Positions 16,445 through 25,279 of a stretch of 64,000 bases of DNA are shown here, one piece after another. The stretch comes from Methylocaldum sp002005105 (lineage in GTDB: Bacteria > Pseudomonadota > Gammaproteobacteria > Methylococcales > Methylococcaceae), in assembly GCF_051027545.1 (NCBI RefSeq), contig NZ_CP194902.1, positions 1,798,001 to 1,862,000 of the forward strand, written 5' to 3'. The notes below the pieces were generated by a model. The model saw nothing but the letters and a program-made list of their open reading frames with translations, did no database searches and was not told where the DNA came from. Both the position numbers and the translations under genes were made by a program. Each line of letters opens with the position of its first letter. Within the stretch, counting starts at the first letter, position 1.

Positions 16445-17209
16445 TCACGCAGCCGCAGTATTCTTCCGCACCAGCAGTTTGCGGAAATTGGTCAGCGAGG
16501 CCAGATGCAGGAAAACCCAGCCGAGTTCGCCCGCCGTGTGAAGCTCGTGCAGTTTCTCGATCGTCAACCGATTCAATGCCGTTTCATCGACGATCCAAAA
16601 GCCCGACAGCCCGAAGCTCTGCCCGGCCGACGTGATGGCCGCCGCCTGCGTCTCGATCAGCAGATTCCAGTCGGCAAGTTTTTGACCGAACCGCGCGGTT
16701 CGCTTGGCCTGTTGATGGTAGTCCTGGAGGAAATCCATGGTTTCTCGCAGATAAGCAGAAGGCTTTCCGCCGACGAATAGCGGTTCCCCTTCCGCTTCAA
16801 CACTCAACCACCCGCAGGTTTCGTCCACGCAGACCACGTGCTGCGGTTCGGGATCGACGTCGCTTTCCGCCAGAATGAAAGGGTATCGGCGAACGAAGGC
16901 CGGCACGTAATCCGCCGTCCAGTGTCCGTGTCCGTCGATGAAAAGATTTTCCTCCCGTTCGAATCCAAGCACGGCCACTGGAACCCAACCGTCATTGCCC
17001 GCCTTGGCGAAACCGATCGGGTAGTCCTTGCAGGCTTCGGCGAATTCCGCCGCGAGGAGCGGAACCCAATGGCTCTTTGCCGCGAAACGATGGTCGTTGG
17101 CGGCGCCGATTCTTAACGACTGATGCCTTTCGGCATTCAAAGCGACGATGTTTCGATAAAAGAGCAGTCCGGTCGGTTCTGAGCGTGATTTGCTTGTTTC
17201 CGCAGTCAT
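16445..17209 (-). CDS. SapC family protein
   Basis: A 254-residue soluble protein. The run LNAERHQSLRIGAANDHRFA followed by HWVPLLAAEFAEACKDYPI is typical of the SapC family (named from the Campylobacter S-layer locus). The family is widespread in proteobacteria and of uncertain biochemical role. No signal peptide is present. The stop lies near the family I repeat end at 16378. It stands alone, convergent with phoX2, so context says little about function. Confidence 0.75.
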   Translation of the reverse strand: MTAETSKSRSEPTGLLFYRNIVALNAERHQSLRIGAANDHRFAAKSHWVPLLAAEFAEACKDYPIGFAKAGNDGWVPVAVLGFEREENLFIDGHGHWTADYVPAFVRRYPFILAESDVDPEPQHVVCVDETCGWLSVEAEGEPLFVGGKPSAYLRETMDFLQDYHQQAKRTARFGQKLADWNLLIETQAAAITSAGQSFGLSGFWIVDETALNRLTIEKLHELHTAGELGWVFLHLASLTNFRKLLVRKNTAAA

Positions 17210-17659
17210 TTCGGGTTTTGAAAAAACAATCGTTGCCGAGTATGTAAAAGTCTATCGGGCGTCGCCGATCGCAAGGCTTTTCCTGAATGCGCCCCTTGCC
17301 GTCAACCGTGTCAGGCCGCAGCTTAAAAAACCACAAGGCGGTCGGCCGTAGAGCGGCGCCGGACGATCTTTCGTTGACACCGACATCCGCGCCCTTGAGT
17401 CCGTTGATGGACCCGTGTCGGAGAAACGGTAGCGGTGTTTTGTGACGACCGTTTGAAGATCATGTGACAGTTTCCGAAACACAAGCGCGTTCGGATGCGG
17501 CATGCCGAGTCCCGCTCTCCAAAGCTGACACCGAGATCTTGTTCCAGAACGGACGAATGCGATCTGGGGTTGCCATGCAACAAATCTGAAACATTCGATT
17601 GTTACAGTTTGGAGCACGTTGACGCCCGAGGAGTCCTTCACGAAGAAACCTCGGCACCT
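17210..17659. other. Intergenic, no gene recognised
   Basis: About 450 bases upstream of sapC and before the TRAP permease remnant. Open frames here look like noise. Neither repeat family I nor II is present. The sapC promoter should lie near 17210-17300 on the minus strand, but no convincing hexamers were identified. Confidence 0.35.
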
Positions 17660-17764
17660 TTGGGGATCATCATTCTGGCCGATATGAAACTCGGATTTCT
17701 CATGCCACCGGTGGACATGAAGTTGCTCTTCGCGTCCTACCGGTTTGGCGAGCCCTTGCCGTAA
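17660..17764 (+). pseudogene. TRAP transporter large permease (DctM) C-terminal remnant
   Basis: The last 34 codons before a TAA read LGIIILADMKLGFLMPPVDM then KLLFASYRFGEPLP. This closely resembles the C-terminal LGxxFLANLELGFLTPPVGxNLFLASYRFxKPL segment of TRAP dicarboxylate permeases. The preceding in-frame residues bear no similarity and have no transmembrane helices, so the other roughly 390 residues are missing. It ends 22 bp before the aminotransferase gene. Confidence 0.6.
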
Positions 17765-17786
17765 TGTCCCATCGCCGAGGAATGAA

Positions 17787-19475
17787 ATGGATACAAGCGT
17801 AGCCCTTTACTGGCTGGGCGCGGCTGTCGCTGCGGCGGCGCTGCCGAAATTGAAACTGAGACTGGATCTGTCGAGGGCCAAGCACCCCTCCCTGGCAGGG
17901 CATTCCAATCTATCCCGCCGCATCGCCAAACTGGTGCCGTTCTACGAATACGACGAGGAACATTTTTTTCGCTGCGATGGCGCTCCGGAAGAAATCGCCG
18001 CACAACGGCGCGCCGGATTCATGCGGCTTGCGGAGTTCTTGCGCAAGCGGTCTCCGCGTACGCTCGAGCTCAACGAGTCGGCGGCGGACGGCATCTCGGA
18101 TTTGCAGTTCACCTCCGCCTATCGCGTACCCTTCCAGTTCAGGCGCTTGGTCCGCGAATACCTCAAAACCGGCGCCTTCGTTCAATCGTCTTCGGGAGTC
18201 ACCCTCACCGACCCGGACGGCAACGTCTCCTACGATCTCGCGGGGTCTTACGGCGTCAACGTGTTCGGTTACGATTTTTACAAGGAGTGCCTGCAACGGG
18301 CCGGCGAGCGCGTGCACGATCTGGGACCTGTACTAGGCCTTTATCATCCGGTGATCGTCAGCAATGTGGAGCGGCTGAAACTCATCTCGGGACTCGATGA
18401 AGCGTCGTTCCACATGTCCGGCACCGAAGCGGTGATGCAGGCCGTGCGGCTGGCGCGGTATCACACTGGGCGGCCTTATGTGGTGCGGTTCTGCGGTGCC
18501 TATCACGGCTGGTGGGGCGACGTGCAGCCCGGGGTCGGCAATCCGGTGCCGGCGCACGAAACCTACACGCTGAAAGACATGGATGAGGATACGCTGCGCG
18601 TGCTTCGCAAGCGCCGGGACATCGCCTGCGTACTGGTGAATCCTTTGCAGGCGCTGCATCCGAATGCGAGCGCTCCGGGCGATGGAACCCTGATCGACAG
18701 CAGCCGATCCGCCGGTTTCGATCGGGCGGCTTACACGGACTGGTTGAAGCGGCTACGCACGGTGTGCAGTGAAAGGGGCATCGTCCTGATCTTCGACGAG
18801 GTGTTTACCGGCTTCCGCCTGGCGCCGGGCGGCGCTCAGGAATATTTCGGCGTTCAGGCCGACATGGTCACCTACGGCAAGACTTTGGGCGGCGGCCTGC
18901 CCGTCGGCGTCGTATGCGGCCGCAAGGACTTGATGAAGCGCTTTCGCGACGACCGACCTACGGATATCTGCTTTGCCAGGGGCACATTCAATTCCCATCC
19001 TTACGTGATGGCGGCGATGAATGAATTCCTGAATTGTCTCGACAAACCCGAGATCCGGAATCTCTATCGGGACCTGGATTCCGTGTGGAATGCCAGGGCC
19101 GAGCAGTTGAATCAAAGGCTTCGCGACCAGGACCTGCCGGTACGGGTGGCCAATCTGGCGTCCATCTGGACTGTTTTCTATACCCGGCCCTCCCGCTACA
19201 ACTGGATGTTTCAATATTACCTGCGTGCGCAGGATCTGACCCTGAGCTGGGTAGGAACCGGCCGGCTCATCTTCAGCCTCAATTACACCGAATCCGATTT
19301 CAAAACCGTGGCGGAGCGCTTCGTGACCGCGGCCGAGAAGATGAGGCAGGACGGATGGTGGTGGTACGAGGGGGGATTGTCCAACAAGGCCATAAGACGA
19401 CAGGTGCTTCGCGAGATGCTTGCCAAGCGTTTCCGATTAGTGGGTTCCGAGTACCGTCAAAACCGAGAAGGCTAG
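17787..19475 (+). CDS. Membrane-anchored class III aminotransferase (GSA-aminomutase-like)
   Basis: A 562-residue PLP enzyme, longer than the usual ~430 residues of glutamate-1-semialdehyde aminomutases. ATG 17787 has GAGG seven bases upstream. An N-terminal hydrophobic segment (VALYWLGAAVAAAALPKLKL) precedes a ~100-residue extension. The fold-type I domain then shows ASFHMSGTEAVMQAVRLAR, FCGAYHGWW, LIFDEVFTGFR and the PLP-lysine loop TYGKTLGGGLPVGV. The anchor and extension argue against haem synthesis. Neighbouring lipid genes (PSD, PEMT-like) suggest an amino-group step in lipid or secondary metabolism; this is inference. Confidence 0.75.
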   Translation: MDTSVALYWLGAAVAAAALPKLKLRLDLSRAKHPSLAGHSNLSRRIAKLVPFYEYDEEHFFRCDGAPEEIAAQRRAGFMRLAEFLRKRSPRTLELNESAADGISDLQFTSAYRVPFQFRRLVREYLKTGAFVQSSSGVTLTDPDGNVSYDLAGSYGVNVFGYDFYKECLQRAGERVHDLGPVLGLYHPVIVSNVERLKLISGLDEASFHMSGTEAVMQAVRLARYHTGRPYVVRFCGAYHGWWGDVQPGVGNPVPAHETYTLKDMDEDTLRVLRKRRDIACVLVNPLQALHPNASAPGDGTLIDSSRSAGFDRAAYTDWLKRLRTVCSERGIVLIFDEVFTGFRLAPGGAQEYFGVQADMVTYGKTLGGGLPVGVVCGRKDLMKRFRDDRPTDICFARGTFNSHPYVMAAMNEFLNCLDKPEIRNLYRDLDSVWNARAEQLNQRLRDQDLPVRVANLASIWTVFYTRPSRYNWMFQYYLRAQDLTLSWVGTGRLIFSLNYTESDFKTVAERFVTAAEKMRQDGWWWYEGGLSNKAIRRQVLREMLAKRFRLVGSEYRQNREG

Positions 19476-19645
19476 GATTAAGCGCGAGCTTCCGTTTCCT
19501 CGCTGGTTCTACACGCATCTGTGGGTGACAAATGCTGAACGAGTCCGGATACGTATGCTCAGAGTTTGTTGATTGTATCGGTTTGAAAGGGCTGGCCGCT
19601 TTCCGTCGCGGCCTTCATAAAATGAATTTGGAACCCTGGCGGAGC

Positions 19646-20269
19646 TCAAGCGTGCTGTTCCGATTCCTCTTTTTCAGATGTCATGGGATCGATGAGCTGT
19701 CCTCGGAGCAGGCAAATAGGGGATTTGTAGTACAGCTTGATGTCGTGAAACGGATCGGTAAGGATTTTGGCCAACCAAACCAGCCCGGTTTGGACGTCTC
19801 TCAGGAAGAACAGTTGCACGGTTCGGAACAGCAGGCCGCCGATTCCGATCGCGAGCCATAACAAGCCCAGGTGGTGCATGAAGCTACTGTCGGTGGAGTT
19901 GGAGTCGAAAAGCCCGAACAGCGTTGGGTCCAGGTAAAGAGCGATCGGAGAGAGTGCCCAGATAGCCATGAGGACCACCTTCCGCCTTAGGTTATAGCCG
20001 ACCTTCACCTGTTCCTTGTACTCGTGGGTCGCCTGATTGACGACGTCATATCCTTTCGGCTCGAAGAAGAAGTGACCGGTTTGACGGGTGAGCATTGCGA
20101 ACAGCCACCCGATCAGCGCCGCGGCGACCGGATCGGTGAACACCAAGGCGTAAGCCAATACGAAACTCAGCGCGCTGACGAAATGCAGCGACTGGTTTAT
20201 CCGGCTGTGATGATAGTAACGGTGATCGTCCCAACGTTGTATTTCCAGAGCTTTAAGAAAACCGTGCAT
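19646..20269 (-). CDS. Polytopic membrane protein of unknown function
   Basis: 207 residues if started at ATG 20269, which has GGAGG six bases upstream; an upstream ATG is less likely. About four to five transmembrane segments are visible (LHFVSALSFVLAYALVF, AALIGWLFAMLTRQTGHFFF, VVLMAIWALSPIALYLDPTL, LGLLWLAIGIGGLLFRTVQLFF). Conserved-looking histidines (HRYYHHSRINQSLH, TGHFFFEP) could bind metal, as in membrane hydroxylase or desaturase-like proteins, but spacing does not match a known motif. It converges with the aminotransferase and lies back-to-back with psd, so participation in the same lipid pathway is plausible. Confidence 0.65.
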   Translation of the reverse strand: MHGFLKALEIQRWDDHRYYHHSRINQSLHFVSALSFVLAYALVFTDPVAAALIGWLFAMLTRQTGHFFFEPKGYDVVNQATHEYKEQVKVGYNLRRKVVLMAIWALSPIALYLDPTLFGLFDSNSTDSSFMHHLGLLWLAIGIGGLLFRTVQLFFLRDVQTGLVWLAKILTDPFHDIKLYYKSPICLLRGQLIDPMTSEKEESEQHA

Positions 20270-20711
20270 AGATCCTCCGATGAATAGCGCAAAAAAAAGC
20301 ACGGTGTGTCCGTGCGTGAAGCGTACGAACAGCGCCGTGCGGACAGGAGAGAAAGAGACAAAGCAAAAAGTCCGAAACCCAAAGAATCAACGAGCATCCC
20401 TGCTGCCACAGCACTTCAAGGCGGCTGACCATTCGATGCCAATCCATCCATTAAGGATAAGATTCGAGTGTTACAGAGTTAATGCAATTTCCTGACTGAA
20501 CGATGACAGCCGGATGACTCGCATGATTCCGTAGTTATTGCTTTGGCACAAAGAAGCGATCTTCGACAAATGCAGTCCGTAGGATGTGCCGACCATCGGG
20601 AAGCGCCCTTCGACCGGGCTCAGGACAGGCATCGCTCGCGACTGCCGGAACAATAATGCGTGTCCTGTGGCTTTTGGAGATGAGCACCGATAGTACAAAG
20701 CCCTACAAACA
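20270..20711. other. Intergenic between divergent membrane gene and psd
   Basis: 442 bases with no gene. It includes a fragment at 20600-20635 (GCCCTTCGACCGGGCTCAGGACAGG) of the CTCAGGACAGG repeat group found at 2.4, 21.6, 35.3 and 42.06 kb, described here in words of that group. It must hold the promoters for both divergent genes, but no clear sites were identified. Confidence 0.4.
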
Positions 20712-21590
20712 ATGACCTTACGCTCCCTAATCGCGCAAATTACCCAACAGGACGATGTCAATTTTTTGCTGACCAATCGCATTCCGCGCCAATTTCTCAC
20801 GCGGTTCGTGGGTTGGTTCAGCCAAATCGAGCATCCTCTGGTCTGTCGTCTATCCATTGCCTTGTGGCGGCTGTTTGCCCAAGTCGACCTGAGCGACGCC
20901 AAGAAAACGAAGTTCCGCAGCATGCACGAATGCTTCACCCGCGAACTTAAGGAAGGCGCCCGTCCCGTCGACGATGATCCCGGCGTTCTGGTCAGTCCGT
21001 GCGACGCCATCATAGGGGCACATGGCGATATCGAAGGCACGACGCTGTTTCAGGCCAAAGGCATCCCGTACGCCCTGAACGAACTGGTTTGTGATGGGGA
21101 ATTGGCAAGCCATTACCGTAATGGCTATTACGTGACCTTACGGCTCACTTCCGGCATGTACCACCGGTTCCACGCGCCGTATGACTGCGAGATCGATCAG
21201 GTTACCTACATTTCGGGAGACACCTGGAATGTCAATCCGGTTGCCCTCAGGCGAATACCGGGTCTTTTTTGCAAGAACGAGCGCGCCGTACTGCGGACGC
21301 GGTTGAGCCCCGGCAACCACCTAATCGCTTTGGTGCCCGTTGCCGCCGTGCTCGTGGCCAGCATACGGCTTCATTTCCTGGATGTTCTGCTGCACCTCAG
21401 GTACCGCGGCCCTAACGTGATTCCATGCAAAGCGCCATTTCGTAAAGGTGACGAACTAGGGTGGTTTCAGCATGGTTCGACGATCATCGTTTTGGCGCCC
21501 AACGGGTTCAAGCTCTGCCCTCAGCTGGAACAGGGCGCCGTCATCCGCATGGGGCGACGACTGCTGATGCTCCCGTTATGGAAACTCTGA
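20712..21590 (+). CDS. psd: Phosphatidylserine decarboxylase, proenzyme
   Basis: A 292-residue protein with the PSD family landmarks VSPCDAIIGAHGDIE, TSGMYHRFHAPYDCEI, NERAVLRT and, near the C-terminus, GWFQHGSTIIVLAP. The serine of HGST (LGST in most homologues) is the predicted self-cleavage residue that becomes the pyruvoyl group. The enzyme converts phosphatidylserine to phosphatidylethanolamine at the inner membrane. No good Shine-Dalgarno precedes ATG 20712, so the start is tentative. Phosphatidylserine synthase is encoded at 33.3 kb and a PEMT-like methyltransferase at 22 kb. Confidence 0.88.
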   Translation: MTLRSLIAQITQQDDVNFLLTNRIPRQFLTRFVGWFSQIEHPLVCRLSIALWRLFAQVDLSDAKKTKFRSMHECFTRELKEGARPVDDDPGVLVSPCDAIIGAHGDIEGTTLFQAKGIPYALNELVCDGELASHYRNGYYVTLRLTSGMYHRFHAPYDCEIDQVTYISGDTWNVNPVALRRIPGLFCKNERAVLRTRLSPGNHLIALVPVAAVLVASIRLHFLDVLLHLRYRGPNVIPCKAPFRKGDELGWFQHGSTIIVLAPNGFKLCPQLEQGAVIRMGRRLLMLPLWKL

Positions 21591-21970
21591 ATAAGTCGAT
21601 TCCGCTCATGGTTCGACAGGCTCACCATGAACGGAATCAATCCGTTTCCGTTCGTCCTGAGCCTGTCGAAGGACTTACTAAGTGATAAGAAAGAAAAGTT
21701 ATACCGTCACCCTGGCGGGGAATGCCGGGGTCCAGGTTACATGGATGTATCAGCCTTGCCATCCCTGGTTTCTGGATTCCGGCAATCCATGCCGGAATGA
21801 CGAGCAAAGTGACATTCATTCGTTTACGTTTAGTATCGCTTCGGCAGTTAAAGCGCGATTTTCGGCAAATTGCGATTAACCCAAGTCATTGATTGGACAA
21901 GGTAAGATCGGAGATGCATTCGAAAGATGATTCTGATTTAACTGCCGAAGCAATAATCAGAGCTTCCTTA
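21580..21970. repeat. Composite of degenerate inverted repeats
   Basis: Just after psd come CATGGTTCGACAGGCTCACC and its partner GTCCTGAGCCTGTCGAAGG. A second inverted pair follows (CCGTCACCC…GGGGTCCAGG with CTGGATTCCGGCAATCC…GGAATGACG). The region ends with ATCAGAGCTTCCTTA, which matches the terminus of the MITE at 35303. It appears to be a decayed, nested insertion. Confidence 0.5.
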
Positions 21971-21974
21971 TCGA

Positions 21975-22511
21975 TCAACGCTCATAGTACGCGCCGACGC
22001 CGTAATATAAAGTCTCCACAAGAGGTAACAGAATCCAGTCGTCATGAGGGAATCTCATGACCAGAAAAAAGCCCCAAATCGACAATAATGTACCGACGTA
22101 TTGCGGGTGGCTAAGCACTGAAAATGGGAAGGCGTTGCACCACTGGATTTCATAACCGAACTTGTTGCCGTAGAACACTCCGGACCGCCCTAGGCGATAA
22201 AAGACGCCGAAATTAAATACTTGGCCGATAACAATCAACCCAATCCCCAATGACATTGGAACCAGACTGCTGGTGGGGAGTGGAATCAGGGTATTCCCTA
22301 GCAGCATGCACCAGGCAAGGAATATCCCTATTTGCAATATCTTGAATATATAAAATAACTTCTCCAGGGCGGAAATCGGCTCGCCAAAACGAACGATTGC
22401 GGGATATTTGCAGACAGCCTTAAAGGTATCAGGATGATGCCAAATCCACAGGTAGGTTATCCGTTCTATGCTTAACAATAGAGCTGCGGTCAGAAATAAC
22501 CAAAGCAGCAT
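21975..22511 (-). CDS. Membrane phospholipid N-methyltransferase-like protein
   Basis: 178 residues, four transmembrane helices, and a C-terminal motif FPFSVLSHPQYVGTLLSIWGF that resembles the SAM-binding region of the PEMT/ICMT superfamily. The upstream GRSGVFYGNKFG segment is also family-like. A role in methylating phosphatidylethanolamine toward phosphatidylcholine fits psd and pssA in this window; isoprenylcysteine-type methylation is an alternative. Base composition is clearly more AT-rich than the neighbours, suggesting recent acquisition. Confidence 0.65.
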   Translation of the reverse strand: MLLWLFLTAALLLSIERITYLWIWHHPDTFKAVCKYPAIVRFGEPISALEKLFYIFKILQIGIFLAWCMLLGNTLIPLPTSSLVPMSLGIGLIVIGQVFNFGVFYRLGRSGVFYGNKFGYEIQWCNAFPFSVLSHPQYVGTLLSIWGFFLVMRFPHDDWILLPLVETLYYGVGAYYER

Positions 22512-22803
22512 AATCTTATTCCTTGAAAATCCAGTTAATCGAATTAAACAGAATCAGAGAACGGATCGCAACCTCGAAACGGAAAATATCAAACCTGCCG
22601 ATAAAAATACGGTAATACCTATGCGTTCGGCGCGTCGAAGAATTCGGGAAAAGAGAATCCTTCACCTGGATACTCGGTGATTTTATTGTGAACGTCGGAC
22701 AGCCGACGGCACATGTTCAGCGAACCGTTTGAGGCGGTAGGCCGGGGGTGGAGATCGCTTCTCGGCTGCTGAAAGTATCGACCATCCTGCCGTGCAGTTC
22801 GAT

Positions 22804-23115
22804 TAGAGCATTTTTATACCTACTGTACGGGCATTCGCGAGTAGGTCGGGAATCCCTTCCCAATCGCAAACGGTCGCTTTAGTCGCGACCCTTCCCGACG
22901 CCGCCGTTGGGCCAAAGGGTTCGTCGGCAAGGGATTGCCGACCTACAACCATGCACCCTGTAGGTCGGGAATCCCTTCCCGACGCCACGTCCCGGCCACG
23001 CGTCTTCGTCGGCAAAGGATTGCCGACCTACGAATTGAAGCAATTCACCCGAGCCGAAGGCGCCACGACTTCCGCCAAGCCTGTTTTGCCGTACGAGCGA
23101 GATGAAAACGCTCTA
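22804..23115. repeat. Family II repeat, long composite copy
   Basis: It runs from TAGAGCATTTTTATACC to GATGAAAACGCTCTA, inverted ends of the family. Inside are GGAATCCCTTCCCAATCGC, a hairpin GGTCGC-TTTAGTC-GCGACC, two GATTGCCGACCTAC words, and the right-hand module AGCCGAAGGCGCCACGAC that also occurs inverted at 33100 and 37520. 22512-22803 shows no gene. Confidence 0.65.
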
Positions 23116-23196
23116 ATGCGGCATCGAGAACCCTTTTACGAAAAAGGTCAGGGGCATACGGTCGTCGCGTCAAGCGCCCGGTATCGGAATTCGGAA

Positions 23197-23560
23197 TCAG
23201 CCGATGCGGCCGGTGATATAGCTTTTGGTCAAGGGATGACGCGGATGGGTAAGGACCTCGGCCGTTTCCCCCACTTCAATCAATCGTCCCAGATGGAAAA
23301 ATCCGATGCGCTCCGAAACCCGCGCGGCCTGCTGTAGCGAATGGGTCACGATTACAAGGGTGAATTGACGCTTCAATTCCGCGGCCAGGTGCTCGATTTT
23401 GGCCGTCGCAATGGGATCGAACGCCGAACATGGTTCATCCGTCAGGATGATTTCGGGATGGCAGCGATGATTCGAAATCCGAGTCGATTGTCGGCGGGTT
23501 CGGAAGGCCGGACCGAGATCGCGATTCGCCGCGTGGGATGCGTTTGGAAGATCATGGAGG
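23197..23560 (-). pseudogene. pstB: pstB (phosphate ABC transporter ATPase) remnant
   Basis: The minus strand from about 23460 to the TGA at 23197 encodes PEIILTDEPCSAFDPIATAK, then HLAAELKRQFTLVIVTHSLQ and finally TKSYITGRIG. These are the Walker B/D-loop, H-loop and C-terminus of PstB. Immediately upstream, CGAATCATCGCTGC-CATCC fits ARIIAAHPE with one base missing. Further upstream MIFQTHP near 23550 resembles the Q-loop MVFQ, with the intervening region shortened and out of frame. The Walker A half is absent. It is a decayed gene, so phosphate uptake must be encoded elsewhere. Confidence 0.8.
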
Positions 23561-23593
23561 AAGCGGACGGCTGCCGCCGAAGGGGCTCAGTCG

Positions 23594-23794
23594 TCAGTTC
23601 GCGCGATGAATTTCATAGCGCCCCTCCCTCAAGCCGTTCAAGAACTCCACCCAAGGCAGGTGCCGAGTCTGGTCCATTCCTCGTATCCAGTCATTCTCGA
23701 CATATTGGATCACGACGCTCTCGGTGGCGGGGTCGATGTCGACGATGTGGAAATAAGCGCGGCACGATCGGTCGTCGCCAAGGTGGTTATTCAT
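23594..23794 (-). CDS. Small hypothetical protein
   Basis: 66 residues, beginning MNNHLGDDRSCRAYFHIVDI. GAGGAG eight bases upstream of ATG 23794 supports translation. The composition (aromatic, acidic, no hydrophobic helix) looks like a real folded cytosolic protein: FHIVDIDPATESVVIQYVEN suggests a beta-hairpin. I do not recognise the family. It lies just upstream of the pstB remnant in the same orientation. Confidence 0.55.
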   Translation of the reverse strand: MNNHLGDDRSCRAYFHIVDIDPATESVVIQYVENDWIRGMDQTRHLPWVEFLNGLREGRYEIHRAN

Positions 23795-24287
23795 AAGGAC
23801 AACTCCTCGTTAGTTGGAAAGCTTGAACTCGGCCCCCCCCGAAGCTTCGCCCGGCGATCGGGACGGTCGGGGTGAGGTCGGAGGTGCGTGGTTGGCGCAG
23901 GCGAGACGTCCCGGGGGATCATCCGCTCCGTCTGCGGGCTACCCGGCGGGTCTGCGTCAACATCTAAGGCATGATAGCCAGCGCCGCAGTCGGCATCCAG
24001 ATCGAGACTTGATCTCCGTCAAACCGGCTGCTTATTTTGCAAGCACGCAAGTGGCCCGGTGGCATCGGTCTTTCATCCCAAGTGAGGCGGATGCTCTACC
24101 GCGCACCGCTAATGCCGAGGATCAGGCTGCGGCAAGGAGCACCTCCAGCCATTGGCGCGGAGTGAGTGGCGCTCGTACGGTCCCGGTGTTTCGGTTCGCG
24201 TCTATCGGCCATCATTTACACGCAACCTCGTTCTTCATCCGGCAATGAGCGATAGGCTTCGCGTCTTTCTTCTTCAAGACTCCCTTT
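23795..24287. other. Intergenic, nothing recognised
   Basis: About 490 bases between two minus-strand genes. It contains a C-tract (CCCCCCCC) near 23834 and no repeat family member. Frames on the plus strand lack ribosome binding sites. It may be remnant DNA related to the pstB decay. Confidence 0.35.
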
Positions 24288-25004
24288 TTACACGAGGCGT
24301 GGTTTGGAGTGCCGGGAGGCGAAAGCGAAACCGGTGACAGCGGAGCCGAACAGCCAAAAAGCTGCGGGAACGGGAACAGGTTCGGGCGCGGTACCCGGTT
24401 GACCGTTCGAGCCTGCAAACCACGCGCCGCCCGTTCCGCCGGTCAGGGCTTCGTTGAAACCGCCGACGTGGGCGGCGAAGTAATAATTGCCCTGGCCGGC
24501 GTTTTTACCGGAAAGAGCGAAATAGTGGTTTGCGTTATCGCCGTTGATCCCGGTGATGGCGAACCAGACCGGATCGTAGCGGTCTTGGCCGCCGCCTGTC
24601 TTGAGTTCAAAATCGCCGAAGCCATCGGCATTGCCGGACCCGAGGCTCCATCCGCTGGGCAACTTGAAGTTATTAGCGGTGAAACCGCCAGGGTTTAATG
24701 TGGTGTTGAATGCAAAAGTATCGATACCGTAGTTGGTACCCGCTTTCGAGTCCAGCACGGAAAGCGCGTCGACGCTGAACACGACGTCATCACTCGTCGT
24801 CGTATAGCCGTTCAGCAAAAGTCCGGCGGCATCGCTGCCGTCCCGGATGAACACGGTCAGGTAATCCGCATTGTCCGGAAACACGGATTCGGCATTGGAT
24901 TGATTCAATGTCGCTTTCCAGATGGCGGCATGCCCTGCCGGGCTCAACCCAAGACCGAGCGCCAATGCAAAAACGACTGGCGGTTTTCTGACATGAGCAA
25001 GCAT
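24288..25004 (-). CDS. Secreted protein with VPxPAA sorting tail
   Basis: 238 residues. An N-terminal signal peptide (VVFALALGLGLSPAGHA) is followed by a mature domain rich in Gly, Asn and Asp. The C-terminal tail VPVPAAFWLFGSAVTGFAFA then RHSK is the VPxPAA-hydrophobic-basic signature of the PEP-CTERM/exosortase type of surface sorting. The function of the mature part is unknown. It is divergent from the choice-of-anchor protein and preceded by a Pho-box-like array, suggesting expression on phosphate limitation. Two further proteins of this tail type are at 35.5 and 43.2 kb. No exosortase gene is in the window. Confidence 0.75.
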   Translation of the reverse strand: MLAHVRKPPVVFALALGLGLSPAGHAAIWKATLNQSNAESVFPDNADYLTVFIRDGSDAAGLLLNGYTTTSDDVVFSVDALSVLDSKAGTNYGIDTFAFNTTLNPGGFTANNFKLPSGWSLGSGNADGFGDFELKTGGGQDRYDPVWFAITGINGDNANHYFALSGKNAGQGNYYFAAHVGGFNEALTGGTGGAWFAGSNGQPGTAPEPVPVPAAFWLFGSAVTGFAFASRHSKPRLV

Positions 25005-25043
25005 GATCGGTCTCCTCGACTTCTCGTTTGTAAGGCTGGCGAC

Positions 25044-25088
25044 ACTGTATCTTCGCTTTCTTTCAAATGGGTTAAGTTTGTGTTACGG
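25044..25088 (-). promoter_or_regulatory. Pho-box-like promoter of the 24.3-kb VPxPAA gene
   Basis: On the minus strand CCGTAAC, ACTTAAC and TTGAAAG occur at 11-bp spacing (25088 down to 25060). The first half (ACACAAACTTAAC) is identical to the site at 42871. TACAGT lies 10 nt further as the -10. The site ends 40 bp from the ATG. Confidence 0.55.
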
Positions 25089-25163
25089 GTGTTCGTTTTT
25101 TCCGCTTGAAGCGACCTTCCGCGTTAGGCGTAGGTCCGGCTTAGGCGATACTCCGGAGCAGGC

Positions 25164-25197
25164 TTGTCATACCGCCTTAACGTGACTCCAGTAGCGT
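25164..25197 (+). promoter_or_regulatory. Pho-box-like promoter of the choice-of-anchor I gene
   Basis: TTGTCAT (25164, 6 of 7 matches) and CCTTAAC (25175) are separated by 11 bp, followed after 10 nt by TAGCGT. CCTTAAC is also the last unit of the nucleotidase site at 29099. Confidence 0.5.
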
Positions 25198-25279
25198 CCC
25201 GACTTTCGGATAGTCCAGCCATTGGAAGGATTGTTTTGAACCGCGTTCATTTCACCTGCGCTAACTCGGAGTCACAAGA

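Noticed and set aside
17787..19475. Annotation as hemL (haem biosynthesis)
   Set aside because: The membrane anchor, long N-terminal extension and lipid-gene context do not fit a haem enzyme. Only the class III fold is supported.
24212..24320. A second GEMM-like riboswitch near GACGCGAAGCC on the minus strand
   Set aside because: It lies at the 3' end of a coding gene, lacks the AGCCGGGTTGCC strand and has no linked terminator.
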